Position numbers and translations under genes: made by a program. DNA of 64,000 nt, taken from JANNNF01 sp040385825 (lineage in GTDB: Bacteria > Pseudomonadota > Alphaproteobacteria > Rhodobacterales > Rhodobacteraceae). The stretch is taken from NCBI GenBank assembly GCA_040385825.1, contig JAZKGQ010000002.1:124001-188000 (forward strand), in the 5' to 3' direction. Of the stretch, positions 17,645 through 26,517 are shown piece by piece (the stretch's first letter is position 1; each line of letters begins with the position of its first letter). Under the pieces are notes generated by a model. It worked only from the letters and a program-made list of their open reading frames with translations, made no database searches and had not been told where the DNA came from.

Positions 17645-18697
17645 ATGGCTCACAGCCTCAGCCCGTCGACGATTCGCAGCCTGCGGATCGAAAACCCCAA
17701 AGCCCGCGCCCGCGATTTTGCGGAACTGCACGGCATATCCGAGGCGGCCCTAGTCGCGGCCCATCTGGGGCAGGGGGTGACCGCCCTTGCGCCCGCACCC
17801 GAAGGGCTGATGCCGCTGGTCAAGGGGCTGGGCGAGGTGATGGCCCTGACGCGCAACACATCTTGCGTGCATGAACGGATCGGGGTGTATGACGGCTTTC
17901 ACGCAGGCCCGCATGCCCAGATGATCCTGGGCGCGGAAATCGACATGCGGATCTTCCCGTCGCACTGGAAATTCGCCTTCGCGGTGGTGGAGGGGACCGA
18001 AGATGGCCCCAAGCGCAGCCTGCAAGTGTTCGACGCGGCGGGCGATGCCGTGCACAAGGTGCATCTGAAGCCTGCCTCCGACGTGGCAGCCTTTGACGCG
18101 CTGGTGGCGACGCTGCGGCTGGCGGACCAGTCCCAGACGCTGGACCTTGCCCCGCGCAAACCCACCGACCCGGCCAAGGGCGATGCAGCGGCAGCCGACG
18201 ATCTGCGCAGCCATTGGGACCGGATGACCGACACCCACCAGTTCATGGGCCTGATGCCGAAGCTCAAGATGAACCGCCTTGGGGCTTACCGCATGGCCGG
18301 TGCGCCCTATGTGCGCGCCCTGGCCCCCGAGTCGGTGACGCGGGCGCTGCATGCGGCGGCCAATGATGCGATCCCGCTGATGATTTTCGTGGGCAACGCG
18401 GGCTGCATCCAGATCCATGGCGGGCTGATCGAAAAGGTGGTGCCGATGGGACCGTGGATCAACGTGATGGACCCGCGCTTCAACCTGCATCTGCGCGCCG
18501 ACCATGTGGCCGAGGTCTATTGCGTCAACAAACCCACCGCGCGCGGGGCTGCCATCAGCATCGAGGCGTTTGACGCCGAGGGTGGCCTGATCCTGCAGAT
18601 CTTCGGCTATCGCAAGGACGCGGCCCCCGATGCGTGGAATGCGCTGACCCTGACCCTGCCGTCGCTTGCGACCGAACCCGCCAAGGTGATGGCATGA
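17645..18697 (+). CDS. hmuS: Haem chaperone / haem-degrading protein HmuS
   Basis: A 350-residue cytoplasmic protein of the HemS/ChuS/HmuS family, which receives haem from the HmuTUV importer and carries it to, or takes part in, breakdown. The two tandem halves of the family fold are visible: SLRIENPKARARDFAELHGISEAALVAAHLG opens the first in the usual way, and a second copy starts near residue 185 after the KPTDPAKGDAAAADDL linker. Length matches the family. Start at 17645 follows AAAGGAC at suitable spacing. Its stop overlaps the hmuT start by four bases. Confidence 0.92.
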   Translation: MAHSLSPSTIRSLRIENPKARARDFAELHGISEAALVAAHLGQGVTALAPAPEGLMPLVKGLGEVMALTRNTSCVHERIGVYDGFHAGPHAQMILGAEIDMRIFPSHWKFAFAVVEGTEDGPKRSLQVFDAAGDAVHKVHLKPASDVAAFDALVATLRLADQSQTLDLAPRKPTDPAKGDAAAADDLRSHWDRMTDTHQFMGLMPKLKMNRLGAYRMAGAPYVRALAPESVTRALHAAANDAIPLMIFVGNAGCIQIHGGLIEKVVPMGPWINVMDPRFNLHLRADHVAEVYCVNKPTARGAAISIEAFDAEGGLILQIFGYRKDAAPDAWNALTLTLPSLATEPAKVMA

Positions 18698-19566
18698 CCC
18701 GCGGCGGTGTGGGCGCGCTGCATCTTGGCCTGACGCTGGCGCTTGGGGTGGCGGCGATCGCGACCTCGGTGCTGGCGGCAGGCAAGCCTGCGCGGATCGT
18801 CTCGCTGGGTGGGTCGGTCACCGAAATCGCCGTGGCCCTGGGGGCCGGGGACCGGCTGGTGGGGCGCGATTCCACCTCGACCTTTCCCGAAACCATCCTG
18901 ACCCTGCCCGAGGTCGGCTATATCCGCGCGCTGTCGCCCGAAGGGGTGCTGTCGCTGGCCCCCGATCTGATCGTGGCCGAACAGGACGCAGGCCCGCCCG
19001 AGGCCGTCGGCGTGCTGACCGCCGCAGGCGTGCCCTTCGCCATCATGCCCGACGATCCGTCGCCGCAGGGCGTGCTGGCCAAGATCACCGCCGTCGCGAG
19101 CGCCCTGGGCGAAGATCAGGCCGGGGCCGATCTGGTGGCGCAGGTGTCGGCTGGCCTCGATCAGGCACAGGCCCGTGCCGATGCGGTGACCACCCCGAAA
19201 AAGGTGCTGTTCGTGCTGTCGCTGCAAGGCGGGCGGATCATGGCGGGCGGGGCGGGGTCTTCTGCCGAAGGGATCATCGCGCTTGCAGGCGGGGTGAACG
19301 CCGCGACCGGCTTTGACGGCTACAAGCAGATGACGGATGAAGCCGTGATCGCCGCCGCCCCCGATGCCATCGTGATGATGGACCGCGAGGGGGATCTGGC
19401 CATCAGCAACGACGATGTGCTGGCAAATCCGGCGCTTGCCACCACGCCGGCGGCGCTGTCGGGCAAGATCATCCGCATGAACGGCTCGCTTCTGCTGGGC
19501 TTTGGTCCCCGCACGCCCGAGGCCGCAAGGCTGCTGTATGACGCGCTTTACGGCGCGCAGGGCTGA
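18694..19566 (+). CDS. hmuT: Periplasmic haem-binding protein HmuT
   Basis: A 290-residue class III periplasmic binding protein for haem import. The N-terminus is a signal peptide (about 1-29, ATSVLAAG). The mature part begins RIVSLGGSVTEI, typical of the BtuF/FhuD/HmuT fold. Tyr76 in VGYIRALSPEG sits where PhuT/ShuT haem proteins carry their axial tyrosine ligand. It is coupled to hmuS by ATGA and followed three bases later by hmuU. Confidence 0.92.
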   Translation: MTRGGVGALHLGLTLALGVAAIATSVLAAGKPARIVSLGGSVTEIAVALGAGDRLVGRDSTSTFPETILTLPEVGYIRALSPEGVLSLAPDLIVAEQDAGPPEAVGVLTAAGVPFAIMPDDPSPQGVLAKITAVASALGEDQAGADLVAQVSAGLDQAQARADAVTTPKKVLFVLSLQGGRIMAGGAGSSAEGIIALAGGVNAATGFDGYKQMTDEAVIAAAPDAIVMMDREGDLAISNDDVLANPALATTPAALSGKIIRMNGSLLLGFGPRTPEAARLLYDALYGAQG

Positions 19567-19569
19567 CCC

Positions 19570-20652
19570 ATGGTGGCGCTTCCCAACCTGGCCGCCATGG
19601 CCCCCCGCACGGAGGATGGCGACCGCACCCTGCGCGCCCGCCGCGCGACGGGCTGGCTGCTGGCGGCGCTGATCCTGACTTCGGTGCTGTCGATCGGCAC
19701 CGGGGCTGCGGGCGTGTCGCTGCCCACCATCCTGACCGCGATCCTTGGCGGCGAAGGCCTGTCGACCCGCGATGCCGTGATCTTGCTGGACATCCGCCTG
19801 CCGCGCCTGAGCATGGGCCTGCTGATCGGGGCTGCCCTGGCGGTTTCCGGCGCGCTGATGCAGGGGCTGTTCCGCAACCCGCTGGCCGACCCCGGCACGG
19901 TGGGGGTGGGGGCCGGGGCCAGCCTTGGGGCGGTCACGGCCATCGTTCTGGGCGGTACTTTGCCCTTTGGCATCGGGGCGGCACAGGGCGGGCATCTGGT
20001 GTCGGTGCTGGCCTTTGGCGGCGGGTGGGTGGTGACGCTGGTGCTGTACCGCATCGCCACACGGGGCGGGCAAACGTCGGTGGCAACCATGCTGCTGGCG
20101 GGCATTGCGCTGGCGGCCCTCGCGATGGCGCTGACGGGGATCATGATTTTCCTCGCCGACGACCGCCAGTTGCGCGATCTGACCTTCTGGGGGCTGGGGT
20201 CGCTGGCGGGGGCAAGCTGGGCCAAGATCCTTGCCGCCACCCCGCTGATCCTGCCCGTGCTGATCGGCGCACCCCTGCTGGCGCGGGGCCTGAACGGGCT
20301 GGCCCTGGGCGAGGCGCAGGCCGCCCACATGGGCGTGCCGGTGGAACGCATCAAGCGGCTGGCCGTGCTGGGCGTGGCCGCGGCGACGGGGGCTGCGGTG
20401 GCGGTGTCGGGGGGGATCGGCTTTGTCGGCATCGTGGTGCCGCATCTGCTGCGGCTGGCGACCGGGCCGGATCACCGGCCCCTGCTGCCCAACGCGGCGC
20501 TGCTTGGCGCAACCCTGCTGATCTGCGCCGACATGATCGCGCGCAGCATCGTGGCCCCGGCGGAACTGCCCATCGGCATCATCACCGCGGCGCTTGGCGC
20601 GCCGGTGTTCTTGTGGATCTTGCTGCGCGGACGCGGCCTTGCGGGGATATGA
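19570..20652 (+). CDS. hmuU: Haem ABC transporter permease HmuU
   Basis: A 360-residue inner-membrane permease of the FecCD/BtuC family, with about ten hydrophobic segments. Family landmarks include RLPRLSMGLLIGAALAVSGA, GLFRNPLADPGTVGVGAGA and, near the C-terminus, GGIGFVGIVVPHLLRL. It pairs with HmuV to move haem from HmuT into the cytoplasm. It starts three bases after hmuT ends; ATG 19597 is a possible later start, as the first residues are not strongly conserved in type. Confidence 0.92.
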   Translation: MVALPNLAAMAPRTEDGDRTLRARRATGWLLAALILTSVLSIGTGAAGVSLPTILTAILGGEGLSTRDAVILLDIRLPRLSMGLLIGAALAVSGALMQGLFRNPLADPGTVGVGAGASLGAVTAIVLGGTLPFGIGAAQGGHLVSVLAFGGGWVVTLVLYRIATRGGQTSVATMLLAGIALAALAMALTGIMIFLADDRQLRDLTFWGLGSLAGASWAKILAATPLILPVLIGAPLLARGLNGLALGEAQAAHMGVPVERIKRLAVLGVAAATGAAVAVSGGIGFVGIVVPHLLRLATGPDHRPLLPNAALLGATLLICADMIARSIVAPAELPIGIITAALGAPVFLWILLRGRGLAGI

Positions 20653-20655
20653 CCC

Positions 20656-21438
20656 ATGCTGACCACCACTGGCCTGAGCGCTGCCCTGGGCGGCAAACCC
20701 GTGCTGCGCGACATCGGCTTTGCCGCCCGACCGGGGCAGGTGACGGCCATCGTGGGACCGAACGGGTCGGGCAAGACCACTCTGCTGCGGGCGCTGACGG
20801 GCGATCTGCGCTATGCGGGGTCGGCGGTTCTGAACGGGGTCGAGGTGGCGGGCGCCAAGCCCGTGGCCCTTGCCGCCATCCGCGCCGTGCTGTCGCAATC
20901 CACCCAACTGGCGTTTCCCTTCACCGTGCTGGAGGTGGTCCGGCTGGGCCTGCTGTCCGGCGTGCAGACCGCCGCTCATGCTGCCAACCTGCCGCAGCAG
21001 GCCTTGTCCGAGGTGGGGCTTGACGGCTATGCCGGACGCAATTTTCAGGAACTGTCGGGCGGCGAACAGGCCCGCGTCCATCTGGCCCGCGTGCTGGTGC
21101 AGGTCTGGCACCCGGTCGGCCCGGCAGGCCCGCGCTGGCTGTTTCTGGATGAACCCGTGGCCAGTCTGGACATCGGCCATCAGTTGCAGGTCATGCGCCT
21201 TGCCCGCCGCTTTGCCGATGCGGGGGGCGGGGTGGTCGCGGTGATGCACGATCTGAACCTGACCGCCATGTTTGCCGCCCATGTGGCGCTGCTGTCGCAG
21301 GGCAGGCTGGCGGCACAAGGCCGGCCCGAGGATGTGCTGACCGACGCGCGCCTGTCGGCGGCCTATGGCTGCCGGCTGCGGGTCAATACCGCCCCCGTGC
21401 AGGGCCAGTGGATCTTGCCGCAGGCGGCCATGGCATAG
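20656..21438 (+). CDS. hmuV: Haem ABC transporter ATPase HmuV
   Basis: A 260-residue ATPase that drives HmuU. Walker A GPNGSGKTT (Lys40), Q-loop region, signature LSGGEQAR and Walker B WLFLDEPVASLD are intact, followed by the switch His in AVMHDLN. Length and the HxxT-less C-terminus fit the FecE/BtuD/HmuV group. It is the last gene of hmuSTUV; a hairpin terminator candidate follows at 21563. Confidence 0.93.
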   Translation: MLTTTGLSAALGGKPVLRDIGFAARPGQVTAIVGPNGSGKTTLLRALTGDLRYAGSAVLNGVEVAGAKPVALAAIRAVLSQSTQLAFPFTVLEVVRLGLLSGVQTAAHAANLPQQALSEVGLDGYAGRNFQELSGGEQARVHLARVLVQVWHPVGPAGPRWLFLDEPVASLDIGHQLQVMRLARRFADAGGGVVAVMHDLNLTAMFAAHVALLSQGRLAAQGRPEDVLTDARLSAAYGCRLRVNTAPVQGQWILPQAAMA

Positions 21439-21562
21439 GGTCGGGCAGGACGTCGGGACCGTCAATTCTGTTGCTGCCCGCAAAGGTCTTGGTGGTGAAT
21501 GCCTGCCCCCCACTCTGCCGCACCCCCGTCGCCCGCGCTGTTCCCAAGGTAACCCCGGTGCC

Positions 21563-21602
21563 GCCACGGTTGCGCGACCGTGGCGCGCGCTTTAGGGTTT
21601 TC
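21563..21602 (+). terminator. Candidate terminator of hmuSTUV
   Basis: Perfect arms GCCACGGT (21563-21570) and ACCGTGGC (21577-21584) with a 6-base loop, followed within 20 bases by two short T runs. It lies 125 bases after hmuV and 46 bases before the next gene. It could instead be an operator for the Crp-type gene downstream. Confidence 0.45.
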
Positions 21603-21629
21603 CCACCCGAACCATGATGGCCGCACCCG

Positions 21630-22337
21630 ATGATGCAGACCGACACCCCAAAGCCGGCCTTCTGGCGGTCATTCGCCCTGTTTGAAGGCGCTGACAACGC
21701 CACCCTGACCCGCCTTGCCGCAGCGGCGATCCGCCGGGACTGGCCCGCAGGCGCATTGCTGTTTCAGCGCGGCGACGAAGGCGATTATCTGGTGGCGATC
21801 CGCACCGGCCGCGTGCGGCTGTCGCTTGGGTCGGCGCAGGGGCGCGAGCTGACGCTGCGCCATGCCGCCCCCGGCGATCTGCTAGGCGAACTCGCGCTGT
21901 TCGACGCGGCGCCCCGGTCTGCCGATGCGGTGGCGGCGGTGGCGACCAGCGGCTATGTGCTGCACCGGGCGGACTTTCTGGCGCTGGCGGCGCAATCGCC
22001 CGCGCTGATGCAATCGGTCACCCGCCATCTGTGCACCCGTTTGCGGGAAACCACCGACCAGCTGGAAGGGATCGCCCTCTATCCGCTTGACGCCCGGCTG
22101 GCGCGGTTCTTGCTGTTCACGCTGCGCCAGATCCACGGCGACGACATTCCGCCCGACCCCAGCCTGCGGCTGGACATCACCCAGGGCGAGCTTGCCGCCG
22201 TGCTGGGCGCCAGCCGCCCCAAGGTGAACCGCGCCTTGCAGGCGCTGCGCGATGCCGGGGCGGTGGTGCGGCAGGACGAGGGGCTGCGCTGCCATGTCGA
22301 GCGGCTGACGCGGCTGGCCGAGCCGTTGGCCGAATGA
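21630..22337 (+). CDS. Crp/Fnr-family transcription regulator with an intact cyclic-nucleotide pocket
   Basis: A 235-residue regulator. The N-terminal beta-roll holds the phosphate-binding cassette GELALFDAAPRSADAVA with Glu87, Arg96 and Ser97 at the places used by E. coli CRP to bind cAMP. A long dimer helix follows, then a winged helix-turn-helix (TQGELAAVLGASRPKVNRAL). The four-cysteine cluster of FNR is absent. Its stop codon overlaps the start of a CHASE2-adenylate cyclase by four bases, so the two are made together. This suggests that the cyclase supplies the ligand. Start 21630 (ATGATG) has only a weak ribosome site. Confidence 0.85.
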   Translation: MMQTDTPKPAFWRSFALFEGADNATLTRLAAAAIRRDWPAGALLFQRGDEGDYLVAIRTGRVRLSLGSAQGRELTLRHAAPGDLLGELALFDAAPRSADAVAAVATSGYVLHRADFLALAAQSPALMQSVTRHLCTRLRETTDQLEGIALYPLDARLARFLLFTLRQIHGDDIPPDPSLRLDITQGELAAVLGASRPKVNRALQALRDAGAVVRQDEGLRCHVERLTRLAEPLAE

Positions 22338-24112
22338 CAGCCGCCGTCCGTCCCGTCAGGCTGTGGTTGCAGGCGGCGGTGGCGGGGCTGACGCTGGTGC
22401 TGGCGGCGGTGGTCTGGGCACCGCCCGCATGGCTGGCGCTGGAACAGGAACAGCTGTTCGACCGCCTGCTGGCCACCCTGCCGGTGCCGGCCGACCCCGG
22501 CCTGCGTGTCGTCGATATTGGCGCGGTGGATGAGGCGGGCGCCCCCTGGACCCGCGCCAGCACGGCGCGACTGGTGCAGAAACTGGCCGAGGCCCGACCC
22601 GCCATCATCGGCTTTGACATCCTGTTTTCCGGCGATTGCGAGGCAGGCGCAACAGAAGTGTTGGCCGGGGCGGTGCAGGCGTCGCCTGTGGTTCTTGGAT
22701 TTCTTGTCAGCAGTATCAGCACATTGCCGCCATATCCTAATCCTGCGTCTGAACTGTCTGCCCCCGACATGTGGCAGGCCGCGGGGGCAGAGGCTGCCTG
22801 TCCCGCCCTGTTGCGCGCCAGTGTTGCTGCGGCGTCAATGTCGCTTCTGGGCGACAGCGATGCCCGTATCCGCCGGGTGCCCGCCCTGGTGCAGGTGGCG
22901 GGGCGGGCCTATCCGACGCTTGCCCTGCGGCTGGTGCAACTCGCGCGGCCCGACCTTGCGCCTCCGCCGCTTGACCGGTTCGGGCAGGTGCGGTTTCTGC
23001 CCTCGCCCCCGGCGGTCTGGGGCCAGCGCACAGTGGCCGCGGCAGACCTGCTGTCGGGCACGGCGGATCTTGCGGCGATGCGGGGGGGCATCGTGCTGGT
23101 CGGGTCCAGCCTGCCCAGCCGGGGGGGCTTGCGCGCGACGCAGGCCAGCCCGGTGCATCCGTCGGTGCAGATTCATGCCGATCTGGTGCAGGGGCTGCTG
23201 GCCGCCCGTCTGCCGCTGCGCCCGGCGCAGGCGGCGCTGTGGGAGGCGGGCTTTGTGGGGCTGGCGGGTGGGACGGTGCTGGTGCTGCTGCGGCTGCTGA
23301 CGGCGGTGCCGATGCTGGGGGTGATGCTGGGGGTGGCGGGGCTGTGGTCGGCGCTGTGCCTTGCGCTGCTGCTGCGCGGGGCTGTGCTGATCGATCCGGC
23401 CATTCCGGCGATTGCGGCGCTGTTCGTGGCGCTGCTGGCGCTGATCGGGCAGGCGGCGGCCAGCGCGCGGGCCGAGGCCGCCCTGCGCGCCCGGATGGCG
23501 CAGGTGCTGCCCGCCGCTGTGGTCGCGCGGATTGCGGCCACGCCGGGCCTGCTGCGCCTGAAGGGGGAATCGCGGGTGATCACCGCGCTGTTCACGGACA
23601 TAGAAGGCTTCAGCCTGACCACCCACCAGATGCCGCCCGAGGCGCTGGTGGCGCTGCTGGACCGCTATTTCACCCTGATCACCGCGATTGCCCTGCGCCA
23701 CGGGGCGATGATCGACAAGATCGTGGGCGACGGGTTGCTGGCGCTGTTCAACGCGCCGCTGGACCAGCCCGGCCATGTCGATGCCGCCCTGGCCTGTGCC
23801 GCCGAGATGCTGGCCGCCACCGAAAGGTTGCGGCTGGAACCTGATCTGGGCGGGCCGTTGGGGCGGACGCGGATCGGCATAGAATGTGGCCCGGCCATTC
23901 TGGGTGATGTGGGGTCAGGCTTGCGGATCGACTACACCGCGCATGGCGATGCGATCAATCTGGCGTCCCGGTTGCAGGGGGTGAACAAGACGCTTGGCAC
24001 CGCGATCTGCGTGGGTCCGGGGGCGGCGGCGCTGGCGCATAGCCCCCTGCGCCCGTTGGGCACGGTCGAGGTGCGCAGTTTCGGTCCGTTGCAACTGTAT
24101 ACCTTGCCCTGA
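22334..24112 (+). CDS. CHASE2-domain class III adenylate/guanylate cyclase
   Basis: A 592-residue membrane sensor-cyclase. One N-terminal membrane segment is followed by a periplasmic CHASE2 sensor (about 40-285, with RPAIIGFDILFSG and MRGGIVLVGSS), then a three-helix membrane bundle (about 295-385) and a cytosolic class III cyclase (about 415-592). The catalytic set looks complete: metal-binding Asp422 (FTDIEG) and Asp466 (KIVGDG), Lys462 for base recognition, and Asn542/Arg546 (N-x3-R) for the transition state. It probably makes cAMP; substrate choice is not certain. It overlaps the Crp-type gene and converges with the FecR-domain gene six bases after its stop. Confidence 0.88.
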   Translation: MTAAVRPVRLWLQAAVAGLTLVLAAVVWAPPAWLALEQEQLFDRLLATLPVPADPGLRVVDIGAVDEAGAPWTRASTARLVQKLAEARPAIIGFDILFSGDCEAGATEVLAGAVQASPVVLGFLVSSISTLPPYPNPASELSAPDMWQAAGAEAACPALLRASVAAASMSLLGDSDARIRRVPALVQVAGRAYPTLALRLVQLARPDLAPPPLDRFGQVRFLPSPPAVWGQRTVAAADLLSGTADLAAMRGGIVLVGSSLPSRGGLRATQASPVHPSVQIHADLVQGLLAARLPLRPAQAALWEAGFVGLAGGTVLVLLRLLTAVPMLGVMLGVAGLWSALCLALLLRGAVLIDPAIPAIAALFVALLALIGQAAASARAEAALRARMAQVLPAAVVARIAATPGLLRLKGESRVITALFTDIEGFSLTTHQMPPEALVALLDRYFTLITAIALRHGAMIDKIVGDGLLALFNAPLDQPGHVDAALACAAEMLAATERLRLEPDLGGPLGRTRIGIECGPAILGDVGSGLRIDYTAHGDAINLASRLQGVNKTLGTAICVGPGAAALAHSPLRPLGTVEVRSFGPLQLYTLP

Positions 24113-24118
24113 GCCGCC

Positions 24119-24712
24119 CTACAGCCCGACGCTGGCAAAAGCCGCAGCAATCCGGGCGGCGCCCCATCTGACCACCTCGCCCGGCGGATCGCCCGGCAGC
24201 GCAATGTCGACGCCCTCGCCCGCGCCAAGCCTGCGGCTGACGCCCGCGGCCTGCACCGTCACCGCCCCCCGGTCCACGAACACCGCAAAGACGCCCTTGC
24301 CGGGGCCTGCGAAAAACCGGGTGCCGCGCACGCCGATCTGGGCAAAAGTGGTGCGGATGGTCAGTTCGACCTGCGGCAGATCATCGGGGCGGTCAAAGGC
24401 CATCGCCCCGCCAAGCGTGATCAGCCCGCCGATGTCGGCGACGAATCTGTCAATCTCTATATGGCTTTGCGGGCCGAGGTTGATCTGGGTTGCGGTGTTC
24501 AGCAGCAGTTCGGCAAAGCCGTCATCCGCCGTGCGCACCACATCGCGTTCGTACAGCAGCGCCCCCGGCCTCAGCGGCGTAATCTGACTGCCATGTTCCA
24601 GCAGGCTGCCGCCCCGAGCCGCGACCGAGACGCCGATTTCCTCGGCCGCGCGGGCGGGCGCTGCGGTCAGGACCAGCGGCAGGCTGGCAAGGATGTGGCG
24701 GCGGGTCAGCAT
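24119..24712 (-). CDS. FecR-domain periplasmic protein
   Basis: A 197-residue exported protein. The signal sequence has a twin-arginine pattern (TRRHILASLPLV) and ends in APARA. The mature part is a FecR domain: LRPGALLYERDVVRTADDGFAEL, TQINLGPQSHIEID and VRGTRFFAGP. In iron systems FecR proteins are membrane sensors, but this short form has no membrane anchor or sigma/anti-sigma partner. It faces the CHASE2-cyclase head to tail, so it is a candidate periplasmic partner for the CHASE2 domain. Start 24712 has GAGGGG seven bases upstream. Confidence 0.82.
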   Translation of the reverse strand: MLTRRHILASLPLVLTAAPARAAEEIGVSVAARGGSLLEHGSQITPLRPGALLYERDVVRTADDGFAELLLNTATQINLGPQSHIEIDRFVADIGGLITLGGAMAFDRPDDLPQVELTIRTTFAQIGVRGTRFFAGPGKGVFAVFVDRGAVTVQAAGVSRRLGAGEGVDIALPGDPPGEVVRWGAARIAAAFASVGL

Positions 24713-24763
24713 CGGATCACCCCTCATCTGGTTGCGCAATCAGCGCGCAATCGGGGGCTGGTG

Positions 24764-25495
24764 TCAATCGACGCCGTGGCCGCGCAACCAGTCGTCGATG
24801 ATCGCCCGATGGCGTGCGCCGTCAAAGCTGGGAAAATGCCCGCCATGCACCACCCGCACCGGCAGATCGCGCAGGCGGCGCATCGAGCCGACGTAATCGG
24901 CGGCGTCGGAATGATAGGTGTCCTCGATCAGCGGGCCGTCATAGGTGATGTCGCCGGAAAACAGGATGCCGGTCGCAGCCTCCCACAACGCGATGCCACC
25001 GGGGGAATGGCCGGGGGTGTGGATCACCTCGAAATGCCGGTCGCCCAGATCGATCACGTCCCGGTCGTGCAACAGGCGGGTGGCGGGGGCGGATGTCACG
25101 GCATAGGTGGCCGATTGATACGGGGCGGGGGGCATCTGCGTGAAAATCCCGTCCGTCGCATAGGGATCGGCAAGGGTATTGGCGCGGGTGGGCTGGGACA
25201 GCAGGTCGGCCTCGGCGGCATGGCAGAGCCGGCAGGGAAACTCGAAGTGGCTGCCGATATGGTCGAAATGGGTATGGCTGGCCACCGCGTCCAGCGGGCG
25301 TTCGGTCACCAGCGGCACCCAGTCGCGCAGACTGACCACCCCCATGCCGCTGTCCACCAGCATGTCCCGGTCGCGGCCCCTTACGTGCCAGATGTTGCAG
25401 CGATAAAACTCAAGGATATGCGGCTCGTCGATCCACGTCACGCCGTCCGCAAGCTTGCGCTGGCGATACCAGTTCTGGGGCAGGGCGCGCATCAT
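24764..25495 (-). CDS. Metallo-beta-lactamase-fold hydrolase
   Basis: A 243-residue cytosolic hydrolase. Metal-binding motifs are present in order: SHTHFDHIG (HxHxDH), TPGHSPGG, SGD and a late GGHFPSF. The MBL superfamily covers glyoxalase II, lactonases, amidohydrolases and others, so substrate is open. Its ATG overlaps the stop of the transporter ATPase gene by four bases (ATGA), making it the last gene of the ureohydrolase/polyamine-type transporter operon. It may act on a product of the imported compound. Confidence 0.85.
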   Translation of the reverse strand: MMRALPQNWYRQRKLADGVTWIDEPHILEFYRCNIWHVRGRDRDMLVDSGMGVVSLRDWVPLVTERPLDAVASHTHFDHIGSHFEFPCRLCHAAEADLLSQPTRANTLADPYATDGIFTQMPPAPYQSATYAVTSAPATRLLHDRDVIDLGDRHFEVIHTPGHSPGGIALWEAATGILFSGDITYDGPLIEDTYHSDAADYVGSMRRLRDLPVRVVHGGHFPSFDGARHRAIIDDWLRGHGVD

Positions 25496-26517
25496 GCGGA
25501 CAACAAGGTGGCAGAGGTGGCGAACAGATCGACCGTGCTGCCAATGGCGGGATGCCCCGATTGCGGCAGATGGGCGGTCAGCGCCATGTCGGGGGCGGCA
25601 AGGGGCGCAAAGTGGCAGCGGAAATGGGTGCCAAAGAACGCAGCCTCGGTCAGCCTGGCGGGGCCAAGGGCAATATCGCCCGCAAGCCCGGTGTTTTCGG
25701 GCCGCAGGCACAGGGTCTGCGGGCCTTTGGCGGTGCTGCCAAGGGGCAGGGGACCAAGCGGTGTGTCAATGCCGGTGCCGTTCGGGGTGGCGGGGATCAG
25801 GTTGATCTCGCCCATGAAACTGGCGGAAAACAGGCTGGCGGGGGTCAGGTAGACCTTCTGTGGCGGGCCGACATCCTCGATCTTTCCTGCATTCATCACC
25901 ACGATGCGGTCGGCAATCGCCATCGCCTCCTCTTGATCATGGGTCACATGCACAAAGGTCGTGCCCACCCGGCGCTGGATCGCCTTCAGCTCATCCTGCA
26001 TCTGGCGGCGCAGCTTCAGATCCAAGGCACCAAGCGGTTCGTCCAGCAGCAATACCGCCGGGTCCACCGCCAGAGCGCGGGCCAAGGCCACCCGCTGACG
26101 CTGACCGCCCGACAATTCATGCGGGCGGGCCGTGGCTTTGGCGGCCAGGCCGACCATATCCAGCATTTCCATGGCGCGGGCATTGCGCACGGGCCTAGAT
26201 TGCCCCCGCATCCGCAGCCCGAACCCCACGTTGTCCAGCAGCGACATATGTGGGAACAGGGCATAGTCCTGAAACATCGTCGTCGTGGGCCGGTCCTTGG
26301 GCGATACATGCGTCATGTCGCGCCCGTTGATCCAGACCGACCCCTGACCCGGTTGCACAAAGCCCCCCAGGATCGACAGCAAGGTGGTCTTGCCGCAGCC
26401 CGATGGCCCCAGCAACACGATGAACTCGCCCGCCGCGATGGTCAGGTCGATCGCGGTCAGCGCCTGATGGGTGCCAAAGCGGTGGCTGACCCCGCGAATA
26501 TCGACGCCTGCCGTCAT
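25492..26517 (-). CDS. ABC transporter ATPase, polyamine type
   Basis: A 341-residue PotA-like ATPase. Walker A GPSGCGKTT (Lys43), signature LSGGQRQR, Walker B LLLDEPLGALD and the switch His in VTHDQEEA are intact; a TOBE-type C-terminal domain follows from about 240. It overlaps both neighbours by four bases, one a permease and one the MBL-fold hydrolase. It energises import through the two permeases just upstream. Confidence 0.92.
   Translation of the reverse strand: MTAGVDIRGVSHRFGTHQALTAIDLTIAAGEFIVLLGPSGCGKTTLLSILGGFVQPGQGSVWINGRDMTHVSPKDRPTTTMFQDYALFPHMSLLDNVGFGLRMRGQSRPVRNARAMEMLDMVGLAAKATARPHELSGGQRQRVALARALAVDPAVLLLDEPLGALDLKLRRQMQDELKAIQRRVGTTFVHVTHDQEEAMAIADRIVVMNAGKIEDVGPPQKVYLTPASLFSASFMGEINLIPATPNGTGIDTPLGPLPLGSTAKGPQTLCLRPENTGLAGDIALGPARLTEAAFFGTHFRCHFAPLAAPDMALTAHLPQSGHPAIGSTVDLFATSATLLSA

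Noticed and set aside
18607..21567. A 986-codon minus-strand frame across hmuSTUV
   Set aside because: Antisense shadow of four well-supported haem genes; no recognisable domain.
22334..24112. The cyclase as a degenerate, inactive homologue
   Set aside because: Both metal-binding aspartates, the base-recognition lysine and the Asn/Arg pair are all present.
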